A program made the translations under genes and the position numbers. A model generated the notes under the pieces. It was not told the origin of the DNA and searched no databases. It worked only from the letters and a program-made list of their open reading frames with translations. 64,000 nt of DNA from an uncultured Bacteroidales bacterium (GTDB lineage: Bacteria; Bacteroidota; Bacteroidia; Bacteroidales; Bacteroidaceae): NCBI GenBank assembly GCA_902787575.1, contig CADAGX010000004.1, forward strand, positions 83,684 through 147,683, given 5' to 3'. This document shows, piece by piece, positions 40,435-49,310 of this stretch (positions within the stretch are counted from its first letter, which is position 1; every line of letters begins with the position of its first letter).

Positions 40435-42672
40435 ATGAAGAAACTGACTTTCATATTTATAGCCTTCGTACTGACAACTTTTGGCATGGCACAGACGCTG
40501 AACGTGCAGGTGGGCAACGTGTCCTACCTTTTCCCTGCCGCACAATCGGGCGAAATGACATACACCGACGGAACCACACTCACCATCATGGGACGGGCCT
40601 TCAGCATTGCCGAAATAGACAGCATCACGCTGGAAAAGACAAACGTGACGGACAACCTGGTGAGCGTTAACTACAGCGGCACGACGGCCACCTTACGCGT
40701 GGCAGGCAATGTGGCGCAGTACGTCTGGCCCAGCATCGGCGGAGCACACGTCTATATCTCGCAGACGAACACGGCAGACATGGACGGCGACGAGATAACC
40801 TATCAGATCAGCGGCACGACGACCGACGGCTCGCTGACGCTGGCAGGTTCCCACAAGTGCACGGTGTCGCTGGCCGGCGTGACACTGACAAATCCCGAGA
40901 GCGCCGCCATCAATATCACCAACTCCAAGCGCATACAGCTCAGCGCAAAAGCCGGAACCGTCAATACGTTGACCGACGGCAACGGCGCACAGAAGGCGTG
41001 CATATACTCGAAGGGACAGCTGCAACTGCAGGGCACCGGCACGCTCAACGTCGTTGGCCAGCTGAAGCACGCCATCAAGTCGGCCTCGTACATCACCGTA
41101 AAGAATTTGACGCTCAACATCACATCGGCCGTCGGCGACGGCATCAGCTGCGAGGAGTACTTCCAGATGAAGAGCGGCTCGCTCACCATCAGCGGCACGA
41201 GCGACGACGGCATCCAGTGCGACCTGAACGACGCCTCAGCCGCCACGGGTGAAACGGCCGAACACGCCGACGAAAACACGGGCAACGTCTATTTCGACGG
41301 CGGCACGCTCAACGTCACCACCACGGCGGCCGGCAGCAAGTGTGTGAAGTGCGATGGCAGCATAGCGGTGACCGGTGGCACACTGACGCTGAACGTCAAG
41401 GGCAGTGTCGACACGACGGATGCCACAGACCTCTCGTACGCCACGGGACTGAAGGCCGGTGGCAATTTCACGCAGAGCGGCGGCGACATCACTGTCACGG
41501 CGACCGGCGCATCGGGTTGCGGCATCAGCGTGGACGGCACGTTCTGCACCACACAAACAAGCAACGGCATGCTCACCATCACCAACAGCGGAGCGCTCAC
41601 CAGCTCGGGCACCGCATACTTTGCCACGTCCAAGGGCATCAGAGCCGGTTCGGTAGCCATCGAAGGCGGCACCATAGAAGTGACGATGACCAATGCTGCG
41701 CAGGCTGCCAAGGGCATTAAGGCCAACAGCAGCGATGGCACGGGCAATATCACCGTCAGCGGCGGCAACGTCACAGTCACCGTAGGCGGCGCCGGAGCCT
41801 ACGACGGAACGGAGAAGGATGCCAAGGGCGCAAGTTGCCTGAAGGCTGACAATAATATAAGTATCACCGATGGCACGCTGACGCTGCGAGCCACCGGAAC
41901 GGGCGGCAAGTGCATCAAGTCCGACGGCACGCTTGCCATCGGCGGCGGCAACATCACGGCCACCACCACTGGCAGCAAGTACAAATACAGCAGCAGCGTC
42001 ACGGCCTCGCCAAAGGCCATCAAGAGTACGGGCGCCATGACCATCAGCGGCGGCACGGTGAATGCCTCGTCGTCGGGCCACGAGGCCATAGAAACCAAGG
42101 GCACTCTCACCATTACCGACGGCACAGTCGTCGCCTTCAGCTCCTCCGACGATGCCATTAACTCGGCCAGCCACATGTACCTAAAGGGCGGCAACGTGAG
42201 CGGCACGAGCAATGGCAACGACGGCATAGACAGCAACGGCAATATGACCATCTCGGGCGGCACAGTCATTGCATGTGGCGCAAGATCCCCAGAGTGCGGC
42301 CTGGATGCTGCCGAACGATACTACCTATACATAACGGGCGGCACCGTCTTAGGCATGGGAGGCGGCAACAACTCTGTCACCTCCACCACAGGCTCGCAAT
42401 GCGTGCTTAGCACCACGGGCAGCGGGGCGGCAGGCACAGCAGTCTCCATTAAGAGCGGTTCCACGACGCTGGCCTCATTCAGTATCCCAGCGGGCTACTC
42501 GCCATCCGGCGGTGGAGGCGGAAGACCTGGTGGCGGCGGGAGCAGCGGAGGCACTTCGAGTTTCAGCTACCTGCTGAGCTGCCCGGGCCTAACATCTGGC
42601 ACCAGCTACTCCGTGAGCATCGGTTCCACCTCCACCACGTGCAAGGCAGCCACCAGCTACTCAGGAAGATAA
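40435..42672 (+). CDS. secreted beta-helix carbohydrate-binding protein (Cthe_2159-like, DUF4353)
   Basis: A 745-residue exported protein. After a signal peptide (MKKLTFIFIAFVLTTFGMAQ) and a region like that of other Bacteroidales surface proteins, residues about 75-690 are repetitive with rungs such as GGTLTLNVKG, GGNITATTTG and GGTVNASSSG, as in the Cthe_2159 family of right-handed beta-helices, reported to bind pectic polysaccharide. Near residue 690 a Gly-rich stretch with GGGGGRPGGGGSSGG, typical of that family, leads to a small end domain. It probably sits at the cell surface. Binding is better supported than catalysis. Confidence 0.82.
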   Translation: MKKLTFIFIAFVLTTFGMAQTLNVQVGNVSYLFPAAQSGEMTYTDGTTLTIMGRAFSIAEIDSITLEKTNVTDNLVSVNYSGTTATLRVAGNVAQYVWPSIGGAHVYISQTNTADMDGDEITYQISGTTTDGSLTLAGSHKCTVSLAGVTLTNPESAAINITNSKRIQLSAKAGTVNTLTDGNGAQKACIYSKGQLQLQGTGTLNVVGQLKHAIKSASYITVKNLTLNITSAVGDGISCEEYFQMKSGSLTISGTSDDGIQCDLNDASAATGETAEHADENTGNVYFDGGTLNVTTTAAGSKCVKCDGSIAVTGGTLTLNVKGSVDTTDATDLSYATGLKAGGNFTQSGGDITVTATGASGCGISVDGTFCTTQTSNGMLTITNSGALTSSGTAYFATSKGIRAGSVAIEGGTIEVTMTNAAQAAKGIKANSSDGTGNITVSGGNVTVTVGGAGAYDGTEKDAKGASCLKADNNISITDGTLTLRATGTGGKCIKSDGTLAIGGGNITATTTGSKYKYSSSVTASPKAIKSTGAMTISGGTVNASSSGHEAIETKGTLTITDGTVVAFSSSDDAINSASHMYLKGGNVSGTSNGNDGIDSNGNMTISGGTVIACGARSPECGLDAAERYYLYITGGTVLGMGGGNNSVTSTTGSQCVLSTTGSGAAGTAVSIKSGSTTLASFSIPAGYSPSGGGGGRPGGGGSSGGTSSFSYLLSCPGLTSGTSYSVSIGSTSTTCKAATSYSGR

Positions 42673-42689
42673 GAAAAGGCGGCTTTTCT
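42672..42689 (+). other. hairpin between the beta-helix and histidine phosphatase genes
   Basis: AGAAAAG and CTTTTCT pair over a GCGG loop, immediately before the -33 box of the next promoter. It may end transcription of the upstream gene and resembles the inverted repeats next to the promoters at 48.2 and 54.1 kb. Confidence 0.55.
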
Positions 42690-42690
42690 C

Positions 42691-42721
42691 TTTGCTTTCC
42701 GAGTCTTTATTCGTATCTTTG
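42691..42721 (+). promoter_or_regulatory. promoter of the histidine phosphatase gene
   Basis: TTTG (42691-42694), exactly 19 bases, then TATCTTTG (42714-42721), 28 bases before the ATG. Confidence 0.88.
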
Positions 42722-42748
42722 CGCTCAGAAACAAAAACTAACACAGAT

Positions 42749-44032
42749 ATGAAGAAAACTGCTTTCCTGCTGTGTCTGCTCGCCCTCGTCGTGCAGGCCA
42801 GCGCACAACTGAAGCGCGACGATGCTTTCCACCAGAAGTACAAACTCCGCGAGGCCGTAGTGCTGAGCCGGCACAACATCCGTTCGCCGCTCTCGTACAA
42901 CGGGTCGGCCATGTCGCGCATTACGCCGCACAAGTGGTTTGAGTGGACGTCGGCAGGCAGCGAGCTGTCGCTGCGCGGCGGCGTACTGGAGACGCAGATG
43001 GGCCATTTCTTCAAGAAGTGGCTCGAGAGCGAGGGACTGCTGCAACCCAACGAGCGACCCGATGCACGCGAGATGCGTTTCTACGCCAACTCTATGCAAC
43101 GCACCGTGGCCACGGCGCAGTATTTCTCGAGTGCCATGTTGCCCATTGCCAACGTCCCCGTAGAGCGCCACTGCGCGCTGAATGTCATGGACCCCACCTT
43201 CTACCCGCAGCTGACAATGGTCAGCGAGGCATTCCGCCAGCAGGCCATGCGCGAGATAGCAGCCATGGGCGGCGAGAACGGAATGCAGGGACTGGGCGAA
43301 CGAGTGAAAGAGAACCTCGTACTGCTGGAGAAAACACTCGACCTACGCAAGTCGCCGGCCTGCACGCAGGGCGACACCTGCAGTTTCCGCACCGACGACA
43401 CTGGCGTTTTGCTGGAGGTAAACAAGGAACCGGCCATGACAGGCTCACTGAAGCTGGCCAACCAGGCAGCCGACGCACTGATACTTCAGTACTACGAGGA
43501 GTCCGACCCACGGCGCGCCGCCTTCGGACACAAACTGAAACAGCGCGACTGGGAGAAAATTTCAGAGGTGAAAGACTGGTACGGCGACATCCTGTTCAGT
43601 TCGCGCAGCGTGTCCATCAACGTGGCACACCCGCTGCTCATATGCATGAACGAGGAACTGTCGCTCCCCTACCGCCGCTTCTCGTTTCTCTGCGGCCACG
43701 ACTCCAACATCGCCAGCGTGCTCTCCGCACTCGAGGCCGAGGAATACAGCCTGCCGCACACCATCGAGAAGAAGACGCCCATCGGCGTGAAGCTCGTCAT
43801 TGAGAAGTGGGCCGACCACGACGGCCGCGAGTTTGCGGCACTAAACCTCGTTTACCAGACAACGGCGCAGCTGCGCAACATCGAGATGCTCAGCCTCAAA
43901 AATCCGCCCATGGTGTTCCCCATCCGACTGAAAGGGCTAACACCAAATGCCGACGGTCTCTATCCGCTGCTCGACCTGCAGCAACGATTTACCACGGCCA
44001 TCACCGCCTACAACTACCTGCCACGCGACTGA
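42749..44032 (+). CDS. exported histidine-type acid phosphatase
   Basis: A 427-residue clade-2 histidine phosphatase. A signal peptide (KKTAFLLCLLALVVQASAQ) is followed by the catalytic SRHNIRSP motif (RHxxRxP), and CGHDSN supplies the HD proton donor near residue 310. Such enzymes include acid phosphatases, phytases and MINPP-like proteins. The substrate is not evident. The start was set at the Met beginning the signal peptide. The next gene begins one base after its stop. Confidence 0.88.
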   Translation: MKKTAFLLCLLALVVQASAQLKRDDAFHQKYKLREAVVLSRHNIRSPLSYNGSAMSRITPHKWFEWTSAGSELSLRGGVLETQMGHFFKKWLESEGLLQPNERPDAREMRFYANSMQRTVATAQYFSSAMLPIANVPVERHCALNVMDPTFYPQLTMVSEAFRQQAMREIAAMGGENGMQGLGERVKENLVLLEKTLDLRKSPACTQGDTCSFRTDDTGVLLEVNKEPAMTGSLKLANQAADALILQYYEESDPRRAAFGHKLKQRDWEKISEVKDWYGDILFSSRSVSINVAHPLLICMNEELSLPYRRFSFLCGHDSNIASVLSALEAEEYSLPHTIEKKTPIGVKLVIEKWADHDGREFAALNLVYQTTAQLRNIEMLSLKNPPMVFPIRLKGLTPNADGLYPLLDLQQRFTTAITAYNYLPRD

Positions 44033-44033
44033 T

Positions 44034-45011
44034 ATGAAACTGGTTATTCTGGACGGCTTTGCTGCCAACCCGGGCGACATAGACTCCGAGGCACTGCGCC
44101 AACTGCGCACAGCCGACGGGCAACCCGTGGAAGTGGAGATTTTCGACCGCACGCCACCCGAGCTCACCGCACAGCGTGCCGCCGATGCACAGCTGGTGCT
44201 CACCAACAAGACGGTGCTCGATGCCGCCACCATAGGCCAGTTGCCACAACTGCAGTACATCGGTGTGCTGGCCACAGGCTACAACGTGGTGGACACGGCA
44301 GCTGCCCGAGCACGCGGCATCGTGGTGACGAACATTCCGGCCTACAGCACCGAATCGGTGGCACAGATGGTCTTCGCCCACCTGCTCAACATAACTCAGC
44401 ACGTCGGTGCGCACAGCGATGCCGTACACGCAGGACGCTGGCAGACGGCCGACGATTTCTGCTTCTGGGACTATCCACTCACCGAACTCAGCGGCCAGAC
44501 CTTCGGCATCGTTGGTCTGGGTCATACGGGCCAAGCCACGGCACGACTGGCGCGCGCCTTCGGAATGCGCGTATTGGCCATGACCAGCAAGAGCGCTCAG
44601 GCGACGGCAGCCATGGGCATCGAGAAGGCGGCATCGATGGAGGCACTCTTCCGCGCCTCCGACGTGCTGAGCCTCCACTGCCCGCTGACAGCTGAAACGC
44701 ACCACCTCATACGCCGCGAGACGCTGCAGTGGCTCCGTCCCACAGCCATCCTCATCAATACGGGTCGCGGCCCACTCGTCTGCGAGGAAGACTTGGCCGA
44801 CGCACTGCGTCACGGGCGCCTCTATGCCGCCGGACTGGACGTACTCACGCAGGAGCCGCCGCGACTGGGCTCGCCGCTCATCGGACTCAAGAACTGCTAC
44901 ATCACGCCCCACATTGCTTGGGCCACGCAGCAGGCCCGCGCCCGCCTCTGGCAGATTGCGCTCCAAAACATACAGGCTTTCCTCGCGGGAAAGCCTGTAA
45001 ATACGGTGTAA
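44034..45011 (+). CDS. D-2-hydroxyacid dehydrogenase
   Basis: A 325-residue NAD(P)-dependent dehydrogenase of the glycerate/hydroxypyruvate reductase group. The Rossmann loop is FGIVGLGHTGQATARLA, the substrate-binding Arg lies in NTGRGPLV, Glu in TQEPPRLGS, and the catalytic His in CYITPHIAW. It is transcribed with the exported phosphatase (1-base gap), but there is no evident metabolic link. Hydroxypyruvate, glyoxylate or phenylpyruvate are possible substrates. Confidence 0.88.
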   Translation: MKLVILDGFAANPGDIDSEALRQLRTADGQPVEVEIFDRTPPELTAQRAADAQLVLTNKTVLDAATIGQLPQLQYIGVLATGYNVVDTAAARARGIVVTNIPAYSTESVAQMVFAHLLNITQHVGAHSDAVHAGRWQTADDFCFWDYPLTELSGQTFGIVGLGHTGQATARLARAFGMRVLAMTSKSAQATAAMGIEKAASMEALFRASDVLSLHCPLTAETHHLIRRETLQWLRPTAILINTGRGPLVCEEDLADALRHGRLYAAGLDVLTQEPPRLGSPLIGLKNCYITPHIAWATQQARARLWQIALQNIQAFLAGKPVNTV

Positions 45012-45053
45012 AAAATCAACGTCTTTGCTGCGCGCAGCAGCAGATGCCCTGCC

Positions 45054-47246
45054 CTACCGGATGAACAGCAGTTCGCGGTACTTGGGCAGCGGCCAGAGTT
45101 CGTCGTCCACGATGAGCTCCAGTTTGTCGGCATGGCTGCGGATAGACTCAAGCAGTGGCGCCACCGTGTCGTGATAGGCAATTGCCTTCAGCCGCACATC
45201 GGGTATATTGTTTGCCACCTTGCGCGCATCCACCAGCCGCTCCACGTGTTCGGTGATGTAGCTGCTGTGTTCGCTGATTTGCTGTATGAGACTCAGATTA
45301 TTGGCGCTCAGTTTGTCGGCTGTCTCAGCCGGGAAAATTTCTTTCACCTTATGCACGTTGTCGATGAGCTGACTCTGATAGCGCGTTGCCACGGGGACAA
45401 TATGATTGAGGCACAGGTCGCCCAAGACGCGAGCCTCTATCTGTATCTTCTTGGTGTACGTCTCCTGCTTGATTTCGAGTCGCGCCTCCAGTTCGGCTTT
45501 CGAGAGCACGTGCATCCGCTCGAACATTTCGATGGTCTGCGGGCGGACGTAGTTGTCGAGCATCAGCGGAGCGCTGTTCTCTACGTCGAGACCGCGGCGT
45601 TCGGCTTCGCAGCGCCACTCGTCGGAGTAGCCGTTGCCCTCGAAGTGTATGGGTTTGCAGGTTTTGATGTCCTGTCGCACCACTTGCAGGATGGCCTTGA
45701 ACTTCTCCATGCCGCCGGCCACGAGGGCGTCCACTCGCTCCTTGAAGTCGGTGAGCGCCTCGGCCACAGCTGTGTTGAGCACTATCATGGCTGCGGCACA
45801 GTTGGCCTGCGAGCCCACAGCGCGGAACTCGAAGCGATTACCTGTGAAGGCGAAAGGCGACGTGCGGTTGCGGTCGGTATTGTCGAGCAGCAGCTCGGGA
45901 ATCTGCGGGATATCCAGATGAAGCGACTTCTTGCCGGCCAGATTCAGCAGGTCGTCGGCGTCGGTCTCCTCGAGTTTCTGCAGCAGGTCCGTGAGCTGTT
46001 TGCCAAGGAAGCTGCTGATGATGGCAGGCGGAGCCTCGTTGGCGCCCAGACGGTGCGCATTGGTGGCCGAGATGATGCTGGCCTTCAGCAGTCCGTTGTG
46101 GCGATAGACTGCCATCAGCGTCTCCACCATGAAGGTGATGAAGCGCAGATTCTCCATCGACGACTTGCCGGGCGCATGCAGCAGCACGCCAGTGTCGGTG
46201 GATAGGCTCCAGTTGTTGTGCTTGCCGCTGCCGTTGATGCCGGCGAAAGGCTTCTCGTGCAGCAGGCAGCGGAAACCGTGCTTGCGTGCCACGCGGTGCA
46301 TCAGCGACATGATGAGCATATTGTGGTCTACGGCAAGGTTCATCTCCTCGAAGATGGGCGCCAGCTCAAATTGGTTGGGTGCCACCTCGTTGTGCCGCGT
46401 TTTGCACGGGATGCCCAGCTCGAGGGCCTGAATCTCCAGGTCCTTCATAAACGAGGCCACACGCTCGGGAATGGAGCCAAAGTAGTGGTCGTCCATCTGC
46501 TGGTTCTTGGCACTGTCGTGGCCCATCAGCGTGCGACCGGTCATCAACAGGTCGGGACGCGCGGCATAGAGGCCGGCATCCACGAGGAAATACTCCTGTT
46601 CCCAGCCCAGATTGGCCACCACCTTCTTTACGTCGGGATAGAAATAATGGCAGACGTCCGTCGCTGCACGGCTTACAGCATGGAGCGACTTTTTGAGCGG
46701 TGCTTTATAGTCGAGCGCTTCGCCCGTGTACGAGATAAAGACGGTGGGAATCATCAGCGTGTCGCCAATCACGAAGACGGGGCTCGCCGGATCCCAAGCC
46801 GAGTAGCCGCGGGCCTCGAACGTCGAGCGTATGCCACCGCTGGGGAAGCTGGAGGCGTCGGGCTCCTGCTGCACCAATTCCTTGCCGGTGAACTCCTCCA
46901 CCATACCGCCCTTGCCGTCGTGTTCCACAAAGCCGTCGTGCTTCTCGGCAGTGCCTTCTGTCAGCGGCTGGAACCAGTGTGTGCAATGGGTGGCACCCAG
47001 CTGCATGGCCCACTTCTTCATGCCTTCTGCCACAGCGTTGGCGGTAGCCATGTCCAGTTTTGTACCATTGTCCATGACGTCGCACATCTTGGCGTAAACG
47101 TCTGCCGGCAGGTATTGCAACATTTTCTGTCTGGTAAACACGTACTTGGCAAAGAACTCGCTGGGACGGTCTTCGCGATTAGGCACTTCTACGGGACGCT
47201 TCTCGAACGCCTCGCCTACCACATGGAATCGTAACGTACTGGACAT
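45054..47246 (-). CDS. glnN: glutamine synthetase type III
   Basis: A 730-residue ammonia-assimilating enzyme of the GSIII type found in Bacteroidetes and cyanobacteria, about 280 residues longer than GSI. Signature stretches are FEEMNLAVDHNMLIM, HEKPFAGINGSGKHNNWS and FTGNRFEFRAVGS. It follows dapF after 42 bases and probably shares the tandem promoters at 48.2-48.3 kb. No regulatory sequence specific for nitrogen control was recognised. Confidence 0.95.
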   Translation of the reverse strand: MSSTLRFHVVGEAFEKRPVEVPNREDRPSEFFAKYVFTRQKMLQYLPADVYAKMCDVMDNGTKLDMATANAVAEGMKKWAMQLGATHCTHWFQPLTEGTAEKHDGFVEHDGKGGMVEEFTGKELVQQEPDASSFPSGGIRSTFEARGYSAWDPASPVFVIGDTLMIPTVFISYTGEALDYKAPLKKSLHAVSRAATDVCHYFYPDVKKVVANLGWEQEYFLVDAGLYAARPDLLMTGRTLMGHDSAKNQQMDDHYFGSIPERVASFMKDLEIQALELGIPCKTRHNEVAPNQFELAPIFEEMNLAVDHNMLIMSLMHRVARKHGFRCLLHEKPFAGINGSGKHNNWSLSTDTGVLLHAPGKSSMENLRFITFMVETLMAVYRHNGLLKASIISATNAHRLGANEAPPAIISSFLGKQLTDLLQKLEETDADDLLNLAGKKSLHLDIPQIPELLLDNTDRNRTSPFAFTGNRFEFRAVGSQANCAAAMIVLNTAVAEALTDFKERVDALVAGGMEKFKAILQVVRQDIKTCKPIHFEGNGYSDEWRCEAERRGLDVENSAPLMLDNYVRPQTIEMFERMHVLSKAELEARLEIKQETYTKKIQIEARVLGDLCLNHIVPVATRYQSQLIDNVHKVKEIFPAETADKLSANNLSLIQQISEHSSYITEHVERLVDARKVANNIPDVRLKAIAYHDTVAPLLESIRSHADKLELIVDDELWPLPKYRELLFIR

Positions 47247-47288
47247 ATTGTGCTTGCTGATGAAAATATGATATAATCTGTTATTTGT

Positions 47289-48146
47289 TTACTGCTGAAT
47301 GCGTTTCTGCAACGGGAACGAGCCCTCAAAGACGGTCTCGGCCGGGCCGGTCATACGCACATGGCCGTCGTCTTCGTCCCAATGTATGTGCAGCGTGCCG
47401 CCATCGGTGATAATGTCGCTGCGGCGTCCGCGCAACCCATTCACACATGCAGCCACAGCCGTGGCACAGGCTCCGGTACCGCAGGCCAGTGTCAGACCGC
47501 TGCCACGCTCCCAACTACGCAGGCGGATGCCCTCGTTGGGAAGCAGTGTGGCGAACTCTATGTTGCATCGCTCGGGAAAAATCTCGTTGTACTCCAGTTG
47601 GCGCCCTTCGGCCACAACGTCAACGGCGTCGGCGTCCTCGGTGAAAATGACAAAGTGCGGGTTGCCCATGCTGACGAACGTGCCGCGAAATCCGCCCACC
47701 ACGCCGTATTGCATACTGCCATCGGGCGTACGCAGCTGCGCTCGGTTCTGGAGCATCGGCTTGCCCATGTCCACGGTGGCGCGATGTACCTCGCCCTCCT
47801 CGTTGATGTGTAGCATTATCTGTTTGATGCCCGAGAGCGTATCTACGGCAATCGTCGTCTTGTCGGTAAGCTGATGGTCGTAGAGAAACTTGCCGACACA
47901 GCGGATGCCGTTGCCGCACATCATGGCCTCCGAGCCGTCGTTGTTGAAGATTCGCATCGTGAAGTCGGCTTCCGGCACAAGGCTGCGGCCGATAAGTATG
48001 AGGCCGTCGCTGCCGATGCCGAAGTGCGGCTGGCTCCAGAGGCGGCTGGCCTCGGCGGCATTGAAGGCTGGGTTGTCGGGCGTATAGACGTAGATGTAAT
48101 CGTTGCCTGCGCCGTGCATTTTGGCAAAGTGTATGGTACGTGGCAT
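47289..48146 (-). CDS. dapF: diaminopimelate epimerase
   Basis: Makes meso-diaminopimelate for cell wall and lysine synthesis. 285 residues with the two active-site cysteines, Cys77 in MMCGNGIRC and the second in LACGTGACATA. Relatives in this order often lie near lysine genes; here the partner is glnN. The start MPRTIHFAKMHGAGND is the normal family N-terminus. Confidence 0.95.
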   Translation of the reverse strand: MPRTIHFAKMHGAGNDYIYVYTPDNPAFNAAEASRLWSQPHFGIGSDGLILIGRSLVPEADFTMRIFNNDGSEAMMCGNGIRCVGKFLYDHQLTDKTTIAVDTLSGIKQIMLHINEEGEVHRATVDMGKPMLQNRAQLRTPDGSMQYGVVGGFRGTFVSMGNPHFVIFTEDADAVDVVAEGRQLEYNEIFPERCNIEFATLLPNEGIRLRSWERGSGLTLACGTGACATAVAACVNGLRGRRSDIITDGGTLHIHWDEDDGHVRMTGPAETVFEGSFPLQKRIQQ

Positions 48147-48180
48147 CGCGCGCGATGATTATATGGTTTTAACTTGGCCG

Positions 48181-48211
48181 CAAAGTTACGAAAAAACGAG
48201 CGCAGAACAAA
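48181..48211 (-). promoter_or_regulatory. promoter 1 of dapF-glnN, within a repeat unit
   Basis: Minus-strand TTTG (48211-48208), 19 bases, then TAACTTTG (48188-48181). Just upstream is the inverted repeat AAAGAAAT/ATTTCTTT. The unit, 48181-48240, closely matches the one at 54168-54226. Confidence 0.88.
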
Positions 48212-48266
48212 AGAAATCTGAATTTCTTTTTTATGCCGAGTCGCAGTAACTTCGGCAAGTAGTTGT

Positions 48267-48297
48267 CAAAGTTACGAAAAAACGAGAGAAATGCAAA
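48267..48297 (-). promoter_or_regulatory. promoter 2 of dapF-glnN, within a second repeat unit
   Basis: Minus-strand TTTG (48297-48294), 19 bases, then TAACTTTG (48274-48267), 86 bases upstream of promoter 1. It is flanked by an imperfect 12-bp inverted repeat (GAAATGTAAAAG with one mismatch). Confidence 0.82.
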
Positions 48298-48404
48298 AGG
48301 ATAAGCCGCCTTTTCTTTTACATTTCCGAGTGAACGCGACTTTGGCAAATGCCAAAGTTCGAGAATTTCGCACATTTCGGTGCAGCAAAACTACATTTTG
48401 TAGC

Positions 48405-49283
48405 TTAGTCGCACAAAAACCGCTTCGTCAGCCCCTGAAACTCGTCGATGCGGCGGTCGCGCAGGAAGGGCCACCAGCGGCGTACGTTCTCCGACCGTTG
48501 CATATCTACGTCCACCACCAGGTTTTCCTCGTCCGTCTCGCTAGCTCGACAAAGCATCTCGCCCTGCGGACCGCACACGAAGCTGCTGCCCCAGAACTGT
48601 ATGCCATGCGTCTGGCCGCTCGGGTCGGGCTCGTGCCCTACGCGGTTAACGGCCACCAGTGGCAGGCCGTTGGCCACGGCGTGACCGCGCTGTATGGTGG
48701 TCCACGCCTCGCGCTGTCGCTGCTGCTCGTCGGGTGTGTCGCTGCTCTCGTAGCCAATGGCCGTGGGATAGATGAGCAGTTCGGCACCACGCAAGGCCAT
48801 CAGCCGCGCACCTTCGGGATACCACTGGTCCCAGCAGACCTGCACGCCAAGACGGCCGACACTGGTGTCAATGGGCTCGAAACCGAGGTCGCCGGGCGCA
48901 AAATAGAATTTCTCGTAGTAGGCAGGGTCGTCGGGTATGTGCATCTTGCGATAGCGGCCCGCTATGCTACCGTCACGCTCCAGCACGACGGCCGTATTGT
49001 GGTAGAGGCCGGCTGCACGGCGCTCGAAGAGGCTCACCACCAACACTACGCCGCAGCGGCGCGCCACGTCGCCAAAGAAATCCGTACTCGGGCCAGGTAT
49101 CGGCTCAGCCAAAGAGAAATTTTCCGTATCCTCTACCTGACAGAAATAGAGGCTGTTGTGCAGCTCCTGTAAAACCACCAGTTGAGCACCGCGTGCTGCC
49201 ACATCGGCAATGGCGACGGCCAGCCGCTGGCGATTCTCTTCTACGTTTGCGCAGCAACGCTGCTGTATGATTCCTATCTTCAT
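48405..49283 (-). CDS. aguB: N-carbamoylputrescine amidase
   Basis: A nitrilase-superfamily amidohydrolase of 292 residues that frees putrescine from N-carbamoylputrescine. The catalytic triad appears as Glu in VVLQELHNS, Lys in RYRKMHIPDD and Cys in LGVQVCWDQWYPE. The pairing with aguA, 27 bases upstream, supports the assignment. It is the last gene of a seven-gene operon. Confidence 0.93.
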   Translation of the reverse strand: MKIGIIQQRCCANVEENRQRLAVAIADVAARGAQLVVLQELHNSLYFCQVEDTENFSLAEPIPGPSTDFFGDVARRCGVVLVVSLFERRAAGLYHNTAVVLERDGSIAGRYRKMHIPDDPAYYEKFYFAPGDLGFEPIDTSVGRLGVQVCWDQWYPEGARLMALRGAELLIYPTAIGYESSDTPDEQQRQREAWTTIQRGHAVANGLPLVAVNRVGHEPDPSGQTHGIQFWGSSFVCGPQGEMLCRASETDEENLVVDVDMQRSENVRRWWPFLRDRRIDEFQGLTKRFLCD

Positions 49284-49310
49284 GTCGTGGGTCTGAATGT
49301 GTGTATCTCT

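Larger units (their letters stand above)
48147..48404. other. intergenic region with two tandem promoter repeats
   Basis: It contains no gene. Two related units, each with an inverted repeat and a perfect minus-strand promoter, fill 48181-48335. The rest, up to the aguB stop, holds a small CAAATGCCAAAG-rich stretch of unknown role. Confidence 0.75.
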
